Source: Sepioteuthis lessoniana (Eukaryota; Mollusca; Cephalopoda; Myopsida; Loliginidae). Taken from it: 64,000 nucleotides of DNA. A program made the translations under genes and the position numbers. Shown here piece by piece: positions 34,931 to 46,450 of the stretch (position 1 is its first letter; each line of letters opens with the position of its first letter). The stretch covers positions 51,550,669-51,614,668 of the forward strand of contig OY757921.1 in assembly GCA_963585895.1 (NCBI GenBank). The letters run 5' to 3'. The notes beneath the pieces were generated by a model. The model made no database searches. It saw nothing but the letters and a program-made list of their open reading frames with translations, and was not told the origin of the DNA.

Positions 34931-36824
34931 CTTCAATGTAATATTAAAAATGAGGCAAGAAAATAAGCAACCTATTTTAAAAGATGCTATGCCTTTTATT
35001 TGAATTTAGTTAACTTCGATGTAAAAATGATTCTGTCCTGCTAGGTGAAATATCTGTCAAACCAAACACTCTCCCCAAAAAACTAGTTTGAACATTATTT
35101 TCTAAAAAATAATAATTATTTTTTCATTTAATTTTATCCTTAATTCCTGATTATTATTTAAGATTTACCAAGAAAAATGAATTTAATATATTATAGTTTT
35201 TTGTAAAATAATTCAAATACAATTGTAGATTTACTAAAGTGTACGATTTCCAATTTTAAATGATGCATCAACTGTCAATTTCAGTTACGAGAAGAAGGCA
35301 ATATTTGCTAATATTCATCAAATTGTTTCGACATTTTTGTGGCAACGTTTGAAATGATTCCTCATTAAGTTTTTTTTTTCAAATTCTATCTGTGTACATA
35401 ACTGATTGAGCAAGAAGTAGAAATAAATGACTCTTGAATTTTATCTGCTGGTTAAGTTTGGAGTCTAATTGTTCTTATCTATACTGCTTAAAACAACAAA
35501 AGATTAAAGAGGAAAATGCTGTTAAATAAATAAGCCTTCGTCTCTTTATTATATTGTATCCGAATCTTTGGCTGATCACTTTGTCTCTCTGTCTCTATCT
35601 GTCTCTCTCCCTTGCCCTATGTAAGATTCCTTGGTTTGCCTTCCAAGACTTTGACTTCCAGGTAGTGTCCGTTTTAGTGTTACCCTTGGTACCCTGTTGT
35701 ATTATTACAGAGAGTAATTGATTCGGGTAAAACCACACGTCTCTATTTCTATACAGGAATGCAGCATCATTGTGAAGATGAAAATGATTTTATAGCGTAT
35801 CTAATAATCAACGATGCATCGATAGCAAGTTGCTGTTATAAATTTGAAGTGTGTTAACTCTAAAATAGTGTATCATTGATCTCAAGTAGCTTATTAAAAA
35901 TTACATTTTTGAAATCAGCTTTTATAGACACCTTGTAGTTCTTTTGCAACTTTTTTATGCAAGTTTTCCAACATAAAAATGTTTTTAGTTCGGTCTGTTT
36001 TTGTTTTAGTTCAGAGTAGAAAAATGGTGAAAACATTTCAGAAAGATAAAACGAGGTAAGATTTATAAGCTTTTTTTGTATTAATTTAGATTTTCTTTTT
36101 AAAAAAGCTAACACTTTTGTACTATATAATGAGATGGAACCACGATAAGGACTAGAGGCGCTGTGTTTGTCTGAGGAATATAAAAAAGAACAATGGTAGA
36201 ATGACTCAGGAATCAGAACTCATGGGTTACTTGAAAATGAGAAATAAACAAAATTAATGAGACGGAATGAATTTATTCGTTTTTCTTTATATGATAACTT
36301 GGGAGTAAGACGAAAAATAAAGAATGTGAAACAGAGGGGTGGATTCTATGCTATAATACACCCATCTTTCATGTTTTAACCTTGAAAAAAACAGAAAGAG
36401 GAAAAGAATTCTTTTTTCTTTTTTTTTTCCAGTGACAGAGATATTTGAAAAATAGAAAAATAATTCCACCTACATAGATCAGACTATAGTCAGGACCAAA
36501 ACGATATCTTATTCTGTGTCGTGGATATCTCCCTGATTAAAGTGTTTTCTGTTTTACTGGTCTTATTCTCATCGAAGAAGCAATGTTGACATTTTCATAC
36601 ATTACGTATTCTTGATTTTGCCACCGGACACAGTCAACAGTTCCCCCAAAAATAACTTTTTTGTGAATATATTATCACTAGGATGAAAAATATTTCGAAC
36701 GAAAAAAATTATCTTCACCTTAACAGTTATGTTGTGTCGTACATATTTCTATACTAAGAGTTACCATTAACCCTTATATGCTAATGACTTATGGCCAATT
36801 TATAATGAACACATGAGTTTCCTT
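34931..36824. other. Unrecognised AT-rich stretch
   Basis: No coding signal or repeat I can name. Small CT-rich patch at 35580-35620. Confidence 0.5.
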
Positions 36825-36935
36825 CAGATCACCAACTTAAGTAGCTATGAACATTTTCAGTACTTAGATAGGTGACTAGTACGTTAAAGCACGTACTGTG
36901 AATAGCCTAAGGCCTGTGTTCCAAACTCAGCCAAG
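36825..36935 (+). repeat. 5S-rRNA-derived SINE head, unit 1
   Basis: CAGATCACCAACTTAAGTAGC followed by CAGTACTTAGATAGGTGACTAG follows the 3' half of 5S rRNA (GATCACCGAAGTTAAGCAAC ... TTAGTACTTGGATGGGTGAC), which carries the internal RNA polymerase III promoter. Diverged; not a functional 5S gene because the 5' half and the 3' end do not match. Confidence 0.65.
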
Positions 36936-36957
36936 CTTACTAAATAACTGCTTCCAG

Positions 36958-37007
36958 TAAAGATACGTTGATCAGATCAAAATGGTAAAGATACGTTGAT
37001 CAGATCA
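36958..37007 (+). repeat. Two copies of a 22-base unit, 28-base period
   Basis: TAAAGATACGTTGATCAGAT is repeated at 36958 and 36986 (22 bases shared), separated by AAAATGG-type filler. It lies at the join of the two 5S-like units. Confidence 0.85.
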
Positions 37008-37180
37008 CCGAAGTTGAGCAACTATGAGTCTGTTAAGTGTTTAGATAGGGGATTAGTTTGTAAGAGTACGTACTATAAGTAGCTGAAGACCTGTTCCAAA
37101 CTCAGCACCGCTATTTCAGCCGTAGGATACGCTGACTGCACCTTTTCAGAAGAGTAAGACCCCTCTTCCAATGAGACAAT
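36986..37180 (+). repeat. 5S-rRNA-derived SINE, unit 2 with start of body
   Basis: GATCACCGAAGTTGAGCAAC at 37003-37022 differs from the conserved animal 5S rRNA sequence at one base in twenty; GTGTTTAGATAGGGGATTAG continues it. From 37110 onward GTAGGATACGCTGACTGCAC and AAGACCCCTCTTCC match the start of the SINE body seen at 38351-38400, so head and body are seen joined here. The copy is cut by a TA tract at 37182. Confidence 0.7.
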
Positions 37181-37193
37181 TATATATATATAT

Positions 37194-37545
37194 ACGTGGT
37201 ACGTTCAATAAGTTTCCAGACTTTTTTTGTACAGGCATTTAAAATTATCGTAGACTCTTGAAAATACAGTATCTTATTGCTATACATCTTATGAGATGAC
37301 GGTCCGATTTTTATGATTTCAGCTTTAAATGAACAGCTATAGCAGGAATTATAATACACCCTACTAAAGCCGGATTGTCCCAGCCGGTGAATTTCAAAAA
37401 TGCAATTTGACACTTTAGAAGAACGATATGCAATAAAATTGTGTTTTAAACTTGGAAAAAAATGCCACAGAAACGTTTGGAATGCTTCAGACTGCTTTTG
37501 GAACGACTTGCATGATCGTATGACTGTCGGGATACGATGAAAGTA
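37194..37545 (-). repeat. 350-base repeat ending in (TA)n, also at 52190-52500
   Basis: Minus strand matches 52190-52500 plus strand closely (TATTGCATATCGTTCTTCTA, TCTCATAAGATGTATAGCAA, AAAAAGTCTGGAAACTTAT). Both copies run into (TA)n right after the GTCTGGAAAC block. The end GTACGTTCAATAAGTTTCC resembles a mariner-type terminal repeat, but no second end or transposase frame was found. An open frame of 136 codons here is not conserved as protein in the other copy. Confidence 0.65.
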
Positions 37546-38074
37546 CCAGTTCATGTCAAAATCTTGTATAGTACATAAATAATTGACCACTTAGTCACAA
37601 CTGTTATTGCAAACAACCTGAAATCTGCGTGACAGATGAATCAAAACTTATTGAATAACAAGCATTACTTATTTAATTAATGTTTCTCAAACGTTTATAA
37701 AGTACTGACTTTAGCACCAGCAAAAATGTTTAGCATATGTTGTACGTGAATCCAAAATTCCACGAAAATTATTCACTAAGTAATTCCTCCAAATGTTCTT
37801 GACATGACACTTAAATGAATCTAGTACCGAGGCTTAAGTTCTAGAGCTCTGAGAAGTTTGAAATACCCCTTTGTTGACTTCAATTTTAGATCAACTTTGA
37901 CACGGATCAGAATCACTTTAAAGGTTTTTTTTTAATTAGTATTGGGGAGAAATGCTTGAAACCATTAACTGTAAGTAAACAAATGATTATTTAACAAAGG
38001 AAATGTGCGATTTAAAAAAATAATTCCAAAAGAGTGTTAAGAATATAATTATCTAATGGTTACTAATGAATCAA
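37546..38074. other. No recognisable feature
   Basis: AT-rich, nothing nameable. Confidence 0.5.
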
Positions 38075-38127
38075 ATTTTGGCATTAAATAACCCATAAGA
38101 AATTGATATGCCGTTAAGCAAATAGAT
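38075..38127 (+). repeat. tRNA-SINE tail fragment
   Basis: TTTGGCATTAAATAACCCAT then TTGATATGCCGTTAAGCAAA: the conserved tail of the SINE family, well preserved, without its head. Confidence 0.65.
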
Positions 38128-38339
38128 CTATTTTCTCTAAACCCACACCCGATATAACATTGGTTTAGCTACAAAATGCTCATCTTTTACGGTGTCACCA
38201 TCACTGACATTTTCTCTTGCGAAGCACAAGATCCTACATGCCACGCTGGTAAAAGTCCGCATCAACGGAGGTAAGCCAGAACAGTAATAATATCATCATT
38301 GTATAAAATATTCTACGTATAGTCCATTTTTCATCGAAC

Positions 38340-38555
38340 CCAATCAGCTGGGGCTATAGGATACACCAACTGCATCTCTGCAGAGGGATATTATCCCCTC
38401 AACGAGTGTCCTGATATGACACTAAACCATCTGATGGTGAAAATCGATTCATGGAGCTTCGGGGAATGTGGTGTACCCCTTCAGTGCCATTACTCCCAGG
38501 CTCCCTCCGACGTGAAGTGGTCATACTTGTTAGGGGCTCAACTATGGGTCAAACA
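38340..38555 (+). repeat. Body of 5S-derived SINE family, copy 4 (best preserved)
   Basis: Includes GGCTATAGGATACACCAACT, CAACGAGTGTCCTGATATGA, CACTAAACCATCTGATGGTG, GGGGAATGTGGTGTACCCCT and the end CAACTATGGGTCAAAC. Used as the reference copy for the others. Confidence 0.7.
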
Positions 38556-41394
38556 GAACTTTTTAATCATTTTCTATTCTTTTAATTGTGGAAGAAAGAA
38601 CAATTAGTATTAGATATTAATCCTTGAAGCCCTTTAAGAGTGTTCAAACAAATAAGATATATTATGTATAAATGCTACCTACAAACCCTCCGGTTACAAA
38701 TCATATATATCAAATATAAACGTATAAACAGGATTTGGCCTTGAACATTCTACATTAAATAACCTGGCTTAATTTGGCATGAAATAAGCTTCATTAAATA
38801 ATCTGTGCTGAAGCAAAACGAAATAACCTGCCATTTTTCATCAACCTAAACTGATCACTAATCATAATAAGCTGATAAAGGCATTCTTCATTTTGAAGAT
38901 GGACGGCTGTGCTGAACTCGGATATTTCCACTCTTCACTGCTGCTATAGTTGAAACGAATAACCCATAACCTAATTGTACTAATATCTACTTAATAGTCC
39001 CGCAAAACGTTTACCAAATGTCAATGAAAGTTGATGGTTGGGTCTGGAGAAATTCAAAGACACTAATCTGCTTTTATCACCAAACATCATTTTATCAGAC
39101 TGCCTCTCAACTGCTATTTGTCGCAAGTAAAAAACAAAAACAAAAAACGAATGGGCTCCACTTCAACTAATATGTCACCAACGTGCATCTCTGATATAGA
39201 ATAACGATAAAATCGAATTCATTACTTTTGAAGCAAACCTCTCATGACTAATGCATAGCGGCTATTGTTCATTTCGTGGGAAAATGCAAAGCCAAACTTG
39301 TTGTCATAACTTTTAGAAGTACCAGGGTATTCAGAATTATTTATACATTTTTACACATAAAATTTATTGAGTCAATAAAGTATTATTAGTAACAACTTTT
39401 TATTGAGTGTAATTAAAGAAAATAATCAATAAAATAACGCGTGCTTCGTGTTTCTTAGAACATTTTCTACGTTAGGATGAATATAAGACGAACATCCTTG
39501 TTTTCTCTTTCATAGATATTTGGACTTCTCATTAATATTAGTAAAAAACGAAGAGGAAACCAGAACGAAAATTGTCAAATCTTTTTTTTTTAAGTTTTGA
39601 AGGTTGTTTTTCACGAAAAATGTCCTAAATGTACGAATGGGGATAAAAAAGTATCCAGACTACATCTTTCATTTCTAAAATTGATACGAAGGCGTGAACT
39701 GTCCTGAGTAGATTATATAATAATTTAACAGTGCATAGATCTCTATCTTGATGTCTAGATATCTAAAGATCTAGATGAAGTCTAGATGAAAATGTTCCAA
39801 TTTTTAAAAATAATTATAAAGCCAATGTCAATACTTTTTTTTAGAAAATACTTTTTGGCAGGAACACGAGATTGTTTAAGAGCATCAACCTCCATACTCA
39901 CCATATCTAACTCCGAATGATATTTCTTGCTCTCTTATGTAAAAATAAATCTTATAGGCAACAAATGAGAAGACGTAGACGGCATTAAAAGAAACAACAG
40001 CGTCGAAGAAGTGTTTTATATTTACTTCGACCAATGAAATCAGTTACATTCCAATAGAACTATTCTGTTGAAAATTAACCAGTCATTCAGTTATCGTCCC
40101 AATCTTTCTAGAAGAGATTTCGCCCAAGAAGCTTTTGAAAATTCATCGTATCAATAATTGACTTTAAGTAACCTATAGAAATATATCGTTTTACATAATT
40201 TCCGCCTATATCAAATTCGCCTTTATGCCACAGAATATTAGTTAAGCGAAACATGAAATAAAACACCTAAAAAAGAGAATGAGATTTGTAAAATAAGCAT
40301 AAATCATGAGAAAAAGAATATAATTATCATCGACAAAAGAAAATTAAAAATTCATTTTAGAAATATCTTTAAAAGTATAAAATAAGCAATGAAGAAAATT
40401 ATTGTAATTTGTTTACAACCTTTTTGTGTTAATATTTTATTGGACTGTAAATACATTTTAATGTTTTTTATTGTATTTTAAATTATCTTGGCTTATTCTA
40501 TATGTACTTTTAAGGAATGATTTATTTATTTTCAATCCTTTTATTATGAGATCGGTGATAGGGGTGACTGACTTATTGTCCGATATAATGGCATTCGCTG
40601 AAATGAAATTTCGTCCTCAAAAGTTGCGTAAAGGCGAATTTGACGTCGGCCGAAATGGCGTAAAACAGTAGAATTACGATCTTGTTTATGAAATAAGCCC
40701 GGTTGAATGAATTACATGATTCTTCACATTTATCATGGGCTTTTTAATAATATTAGTGTTCGAAAACACTGAAGTGAATCATGTTTCTTGTACAAAACGT
40801 TATCATTCATTTCCTTTTCCAACGAGAAAGAATAGCAAAACTGAAACTAGTGCATCAATAAGTGGAAGAGTCATTCTTTCAATTTTGAGTATGCTGTGTA
40901 AACGTTTTATTTTTCTGAAGAGATTCTGTTTGAATATGAATATTTATTTCCATTGTAAATATGACTTTAAAATAGCTTTTTTTCTTCTCTCTTCTCGCTT
41001 GCCTGTGATCCGTGTTCAAGCATCTGCGCGTCCATGACCCTTGCAGTGACCTTTCTTACAAGAATCAACATTTACAAGATTATGAATGCCTATTCGATTT
41101 TTCCCGAACGTGTAAACGAAAACATTCTTGATCACCTTGTCAAGTTTAGAATAAAAGTCTATATCACCTGGCTTTTTATTATGTATGAGAGTGAAAATGT
41201 TAGAAATTTCGTTTCAAGCATATCGATCTGGCAGTTCTATAAGTTAGTAATTATTTGTATATTGCTACTTAAGTCTTTGTTCAGTTGCAGTATATTGTTT
41301 TAGCAGAAAAACCACCACTGAATCAGCACAATGTCATGCACCAATAAAAAGTATTCTTTTTCTTTCTATTTTAAGACCTGTCCATCTCTTTCTT
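38556..41394. other. Unrecognised AT-rich stretch with three consecutive plus-strand open frames
   Basis: Open frames at 40471-40671, 40735-41037 and 41034-41303 follow one another but show no domain, no conserved motif and AT-driven composition; I do not call them genes. The rest of the stretch shows nothing nameable. Confidence 0.45.
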
Positions 41395-41500
41395 TCTTTC
41401 TTTCTCTTTCAAGCGAACCACCTTTCTCCCACTCTCCCCCCCTTCTCTCTCTCCCTCTCTCTCTATATATATATATCTATATATATATATATATATTCTA
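41395..41500. repeat. CT-rich and (TA)n tracts
   Basis: Pyrimidine tract ending in (CT)n at 41440-41463, then TATATA tract to 41496. Confidence 0.85.
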
Positions 41501-41535
41501 GTCTATCTATATATACACCTATCGATCATATGGAG

Positions 41536-41768
41536 AGTTCCTCGTGGTGTAGTGGCTAAGGTGCTGGACTGCGAGATCGTCATAAGAGATTTCGAACTCC
41601 AGTCGAGTTATAATGTTTGCTTTCGGCCTAATACCGCCAGGAGTAGTATAAGCTCTTTTACCTCCCCAGCAACGTATTAAATCGTATTACTACTGTCCTT
41701 CTACAAGGACGGCTTTGCCATTGAATAATTCACAAACGTCGATAAGCTCTCCGTCAGCGAAACCAAAT
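41536..41768 (+). repeat. tRNA-derived SINE, nearly complete
   Basis: Head CCTCGTGGTGTAGTGGCTAA (A box) and GATTTCGAACTCC (B box), body with TTGCTTTCGGCC, and a diverged tail GGCTTTGCCATTGAATAATT. Same family as 29969-30210, opposite strand. Confidence 0.75.
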
Positions 41769-42471
41769 TAAATTCTCGATCATATATTACTGAAAAACCC
41801 GGATTATTCAAGTAGCACACACGGATCGAATGTCATGAGTCTTTTGGTTTTATACGTTGTTTGAAGTACAACCACTGTTAAGCAAAGGCAAAGTGCAAGT
41901 AAGAGAACTTCCAAGCAAATGATGAAAACCAAATAAGGAAAAGATGTTTCAATAATAAAATTTATAGTACGTACTACTGAAATGGAAATTTTAAAGAAGA
42001 CATACACATGTAATACCTGTTTTAAAACCTATAATTCGTATTTCGGGAGAAAATATAGAAAATGGTAGTTTCCCTACCAAAAGTAAACTGTTAAAGATGA
42101 GATCCAATAAATGTTTTCCAATATAACTTAAATCAATGAAGGTTTTCTTAATTTTCATTGAATCAATATTCATTCATTTATTTAAGGTTCATCACTTTTT
42201 AAAGACCAATTGTGAAAATCTGGTAAGTGCTATGAATGACCGGATGCTATGTGAGGATTCTTGGAAATCACAACTTACATCATTGTCTGAAGATAAAAAA
42301 AAACTCCCAAAGTAATGTGTGTCTGTGTGTGAGTGTGTATGTTTGTGTGTTTATGTCTGAGTGTGTGTGTATGCATCTGTCAACTCCTGCTCACTATCAG
42401 GATGAGACATAAGGTCAATTCTTTATCAAAGGTTTATAGGTTAGAATCCTGCTTTTTCCTTCTCCTATATC
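41769..42471. other. Unrecognised; GT-rich tract at 42315-42375
   Basis: No coding signal. One interrupted TG repeat. Confidence 0.5.
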
Positions 42472-42655
42472 GGTTGCTATATCAAAGTTAAAGAGCTCAG
42501 TCTACCCTACTATTTATCCATATAGAAGGAATAATTGTTTGTTGCTTACTTTTCCCAAGTGTATTAGCCTGATGTAAAATACAAACAACAAAGTTATGGA
42601 TTTGAACTCCGGTTGCCATGTCCATTTCCTACGGTATTAACTATTTCAATAAGAG
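42472..42655 (-). repeat. tRNA-like SINE fragment
   Basis: Resembles 46264-46450 (CGGTTGCTATATCAA, CCTACTATTTATCC, a shared GATTTGAACTCC B-box-like element on the plus-strand view). Head would lie to the right. Confidence 0.45.
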
Positions 42656-43056
42656 CGTCTCGATATATATATTGGTTGAAAGTTTTGATAAGCCACCTTC
42701 TACAGCCTATGACTTTTGGTCCTGGCTATTCCTGACACCATATAAATAATAATAAATATTGACTCGTGGAAAATAATTGAAACACCTCCTTTCCATCTTT
42801 GGGCAGTAAGAGGATCCTTTCAGCATCTCCTTAATAGAGGCTCTGGGATTTTGACTAATAGATGCTATCATAAATCCAATGACTGACTGGCTAAGATCGG
42901 GACTGTTGTCGGTGTTACTGCGAAACCTATAAAATTCTGTAAATCCCAATCCAAGAAGAAAATTCTCTTCTTTGTTAAACCCCAAGAGAAGGCGTGTTCG
43001 CAAGACAAAAGAGCGCATCCATTTTCCCCAACCTCAGACTGACAACCTAAAGTAAA
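42656..43056. other. Unrecognised
   Basis: Two overlapping minus-strand frames here have no motif I recognise. Confidence 0.45.
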
Positions 43057-43058
43057 TA

Positions 43059-43733
43059 CAGGGTGGAACGATAAAATTGTCGCCCTAGAAAAGTCGACAT
43101 GATTCCATTTTCGTTTAATGAAAACCGGTTTTCTTTTTTTGTTGCAGACCATCTACTATTTGGCCAGTTGTGTACAAATCCCAAGAGCGACAGGAACCTT
43201 CTATCATGTCTGAAAGTGTCACAATGTTCAACGAGCGAGATCGGAGATGCACCGCTGTGCAACTCATGCCCTCTACGAATCCAAGTTATAACAACAGAAC
43301 CATTGCAAGCACCCTCGAGATGCAAATCCGGACGGTTCAACGTGCCTAGGCTTATGAAAACAAAGTTTCCGGCAACGGTTATGGTCTTTGGTGTGATTTC
43401 AAGTGAGGGCCACATCACCGACCTTAACCCACTAGACTACGTCGTTTGGTCATACGTCGAGAACATCACCAACAAGACCTCCCACAACACCAAAGCAAGC
43501 CTGATCGCCTCGATCTGCCGAGTATTCGCCGAGCTGCCACCGGCGCTTGTTGAAAAGACATGCTTCCAGTTCCGGATCCGTATCAAGGCGGTGATTGAGG
43601 CTGAAGGCGGCTACATTGAATAGATGTCAGCTCTACTACATAATTAAGTTACCTGAATTGATTTTTTCAATGAAAGTTTTAAAATAAAGCTGTAATGTTT
43701 TCTTTTGGGAAACAATTTTGGCGTTCCACCCTG
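43059..43733 (+). mobile_element. Internally deleted mariner-type element with intact ends
   Basis: Flanked by TA at 43057-43058 and 43734-43735. Ends are inverted repeats: CAGGGTGGAACGATAAAATT at the left and the complement of CAGGGTGGAACGCCAAAATT at the right, two differences in twenty. At 675 bases it is about half the usual mariner length. The ends could still be mobilised in trans by an active transposase of this family (inference). Confidence 0.85.
43206..43623 (+). pseudogene. mariner transposase, N- and C-terminal pieces
   Basis: N-terminal piece 43206-43349 (47 codons, MFNERDRRCTAVQL, then TIASTLEMQIRTVQR, a helix-turn-helix region) ends in a stop. The C-terminal piece is in another frame and runs to 43623: KTKFPATVMVFGVISSEGHI, then LNPLDYVVWSYVENITN, HNTKASLIASI, FAELPPALVEKTC and a C-terminal EAEGGYIE. 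The catalytic core between the two, with the first two acidic residues, is missing, and a second deletion lies between GHI and the LNPLDY block. Inactive. The open frame starting at 43099 contains noncoding end sequence plus the C-terminal piece. Confidence 0.85.
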
Positions 43734-43735
43734 TA

Positions 43736-44372
43736 ATTGAAGGTAGTTAAATTGATTGCATTATACAAAATTAATCCACGAATACAAAGTAATCTTTTTG
43801 GATATAACTGTTACATTTGATAGCGAATGGATGATATCGGAATGCAAATGGATAATTTCTTTTAAAAAGCCAGCAGCCAGGACACTGGTCGGACGAAACC
43901 GTTCACTTGAGGTGAAAATGCGAGTTTAGCGTTCTTTGAATCCCTATAAAAGAAGATGAGTTTCTCGAATGACTTTCTTTTGGTGGTACGAGGGGACAAA
44001 CGTTTGCAAGTATAGAAAACGAGTTAACCTATACAATATACGGAAAGAGTTGCTACCTACTAAGACGAGAAAACTCTCTCGCACGTTGTGTCTGCTAGCT
44101 GTAACCATTTGGTTCCACTATTATATAACATATGAAATGGATTTTCAGCTTGTTCCTAGTGACCCTGTGTGCTTTAACAAGCTGTCACGTTGTGATTAGT
44201 AAACAGGGCAGCACGATCAGGGCACTCGGGTACAACACGTGTGTAACTGGAAGGAGACCACGTGGTCAGATTTAGACAGAGTGCAGAGAATCGCTGACGA
44301 GCTTGAAAGGGGGTGCAAGCGTTGGCACCCCCTGGCTCCCAGAAGAAGGTATGGTAAGAAGAAGTCCTCTCT
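43736..44372. other. Unrecognised, possible upstream part of the LTR-like repeat
   Basis: A TATA-like CTATAAAAG at 43947-43955. A possible LTR start TGTAACCATTTGG at 44098. No coding signal. Confidence 0.4.
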
Positions 44373-44546
44373 GTGAGTATATGTCTCTCCACCCATCTCT
44401 CACACACCACAGAAACATCAACCCTTTCGGGAATAAAGTGTGAGAGATATATATTTTTTATAAAGAAGTGTGTTCGTTCGTTCATTGAAGTTCGTAAATT
44501 AGGTTTGATTATGTTTCCGATTATATTTGTATTACAGCTATACAAC
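44373..44546 (+). repeat. LTR-like sequence, family of 51057-51606 and 56196-56565
   Basis: Block ACATCAACCCTTTCGGGAAT and AAGAAGTGTGTTCGTTCGTT is shared with the minus-strand LTR at 56196-56350. Ends TTACAGCTATACAAC at 44546, the same end as the other two. The start is not secure. Confidence 0.55.
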
Positions 44547-45150
44547 ACCACAGCCTTATAAACTGAATAAATGGAATAAGTCAACAAATTTCCTCTCGTT
44601 TCCAGTGAATTGTGTCTTTATGTTTTCTCCACCATCCGACGACTAGCAACAGTGCAGTAATTAAAAGTGCTAAGGAAGAATAATCTGGAGGTAACACGTA
44701 GAAGAAAACCCACCAAGAAAACAGAACTTTGTAGGACGGTAGAGAAGCTGGGAATTTTAGACTTTTTTATAAGTTAACAAAATTTGGTTATTAAGAGTTT
44801 ACAGGGACCTCACTCTACGGAACCTTGACGAGATAGATATAATTGGATTTATTCTAGGGTGGAGGCATATGAACCGTGTAGGAGTCTGTAGAAACAAAGG
44901 AGACTTTGAATTAAAAGGACGAACCGATCGACTGCCGTAGATGCAGGAATACTTAGTTGAAAGGGTGTTAACTAGCGCAAATTGGCGACTTTACAAGCCA
45001 GATCTGTTCATTAAACGTATTAAATTTAATACTCGATCCAAAATAAGAATAAAAAAAAAAAAGGAGAATCAATAACTAGACGTAAACTTTTATTCTGTAT
45101 TTTTAATGAAAATGAAATATGTCATAATATATTAAGATATTTATGGTTAT
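44547..45150. other. No recognisable feature
   Basis: Short poly-A at 45050-45061; nothing nameable. Confidence 0.5.
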
Positions 45151-45159
45151 AGATACTAT

Positions 45160-45565
45160 ACTCCGCCACAAGATAGATTTGCTGCTATAGGATTTACACT
45201 CCTATATTTTAAAATGGACGTTATGCCACGTGTTCCCGAAACAAAGATGGCGGAGTTCAGTATACTAATCAGTCTCGGGAACCTATTGGCCAGGAAATCC
45301 AAGTAGTTAATGCGTAAAACTACGTCCGCAACTTCAATTTTTTCCCGCGTTTTTTAGGCCTAATCCACGACAAGAATTTTCTATAAATACTCTAATCTTC
45401 CAACACTCACTCCCTTTTTCACAATTTCACTTGGAGAGTCAACACAGCTCTCTTTCACATTTTCACTTACAGGGTCAACACACTCTTTCCAGTGTGACTT
45501 CCAGAGAGAACACTCTCACTCTATCAAATTCGACTTATAGAGTCAACACATTCTTCCTCTTTTTA
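45160..45565 (+). promoter_or_regulatory. Promoter-like segment with repeated GTCAACACA motif (possible LTR)
   Basis: A TATA-like CTATAAATACTC at 45381-45392 is followed by several related units: CACTTGGAGAGTCAACACAG (45429), CACTTACAGGGTCAACACAC (45464) and ACTTATAGAGTCAACACATT (45533). Upstream, TACTCCGCCA near 45169 and TGGCGGAGTTCAGTATA near 45249 form an inverted pair. GC content is higher than the surroundings. It could be an LTR or a host promoter; no downstream gene is recognisable. Confidence 0.4.
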
Positions 45566-45752
45566 CATTTGACTACTGCCACAAAAATGGATGCTTTCTG
45601 CAGCCATTCTCTTCCTCGTTATACTTTGTCGGTGAGACTTTTTCCAACCTCGAACACAGAAATTTCGTCAAACCATTGAAACAAACATAGAAATACTTAG
45701 TCAACACGCATAGGACACTTTGATTAAATAGACCTTTTTTGTTGTATTAGTG

Positions 45753-45753
<1 letters not shown>

Positions 45754-45813
<60 letters not shown>
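45754..45813. repeat. (CA)n
   Basis: Pure 60-base CA repeat. The sequence from 45814 to 46263 shows nothing nameable. Confidence 0.95.
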
Positions 45814-45815
<2 letters not shown>

Positions 45816-46263
45816 GGAATATTTCACGAACAGTATTAGAACTCTAGTAATGTTTTAGAATGTTTCATTGAATGTATTGTTGATACATAAATTTGAATTT
45901 GTTTGTACCACTTTGTTTTAAATGTTCTTTTGGTAAAGGTCGTCACACATCATTTGCCTCCTTTGCCTTTTTCGAATATACTAACTTAAAAATGGGGGAG
46001 CAAAAATATTCACCAAACAAAGCATGTCCCCCTACACTGCCGCATCTCACTTTCGTCATAGGTAAAAAAAGGCAGATCCTATATTATCGTACTTAAAAAA
46101 CATATAGACCAACGAGGAAAGTAACAAATTGAAGAAAATCTCAGTACTCTATATCCAGAGATATATATGTCCATATTTAACTTACACGTTTGCAGTTAAC
46201 AGGATGCGAGAGAAGGTCAATATTTAAATATCAGTTTCAATTCAGAGTTTTCCCTATTTTAGC

Positions 46264-46450
46264 GCGGTTGCCATATCAATATTAAACAGACTAATCTGTC
46301 CTACTATTTACTCCTGACCAAAGGAAAAATAAAGGGACGTCTTTCATAAGTTCACAAACGCCGATTGAAACGTAAACAACCGGGACCATGATTTGAACTC
46401 TGTTCACTGAATCTATTTCCAAAGATGATGACAACCATGCGCTCACAACC
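46264..46450 (-). repeat. tRNA-like SINE fragment
   Basis: Parallel to 42472-42655 (CGGTTGCCATATCAATATTA, CCTACTATTTACTCC, ATGATTTGAACTCTG as complement of a B box). Confidence 0.45.

Noticed and set aside
36825..37110. Functional 5S rRNA genes
   Set aside because: Only the 3' half matches, the 5' half is absent and key positions differ; better explained as SINE heads.
37180..37590. 136-codon minus-strand frame as a protein
   Set aside because: The other copy of the same repeat (52190-52500) does not keep the frame; it is a noncoding repeat with a chance open frame.
40471..41303. Three consecutive plus-strand open frames as a possible multi-exon gene
   Set aside because: No domain, no clear splice sites, composition like the flanks.
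43047..43418. 123-codon minus-strand frame across the mariner
   Set aside because: Antisense to the transposase pieces and spans the terminal repeat.
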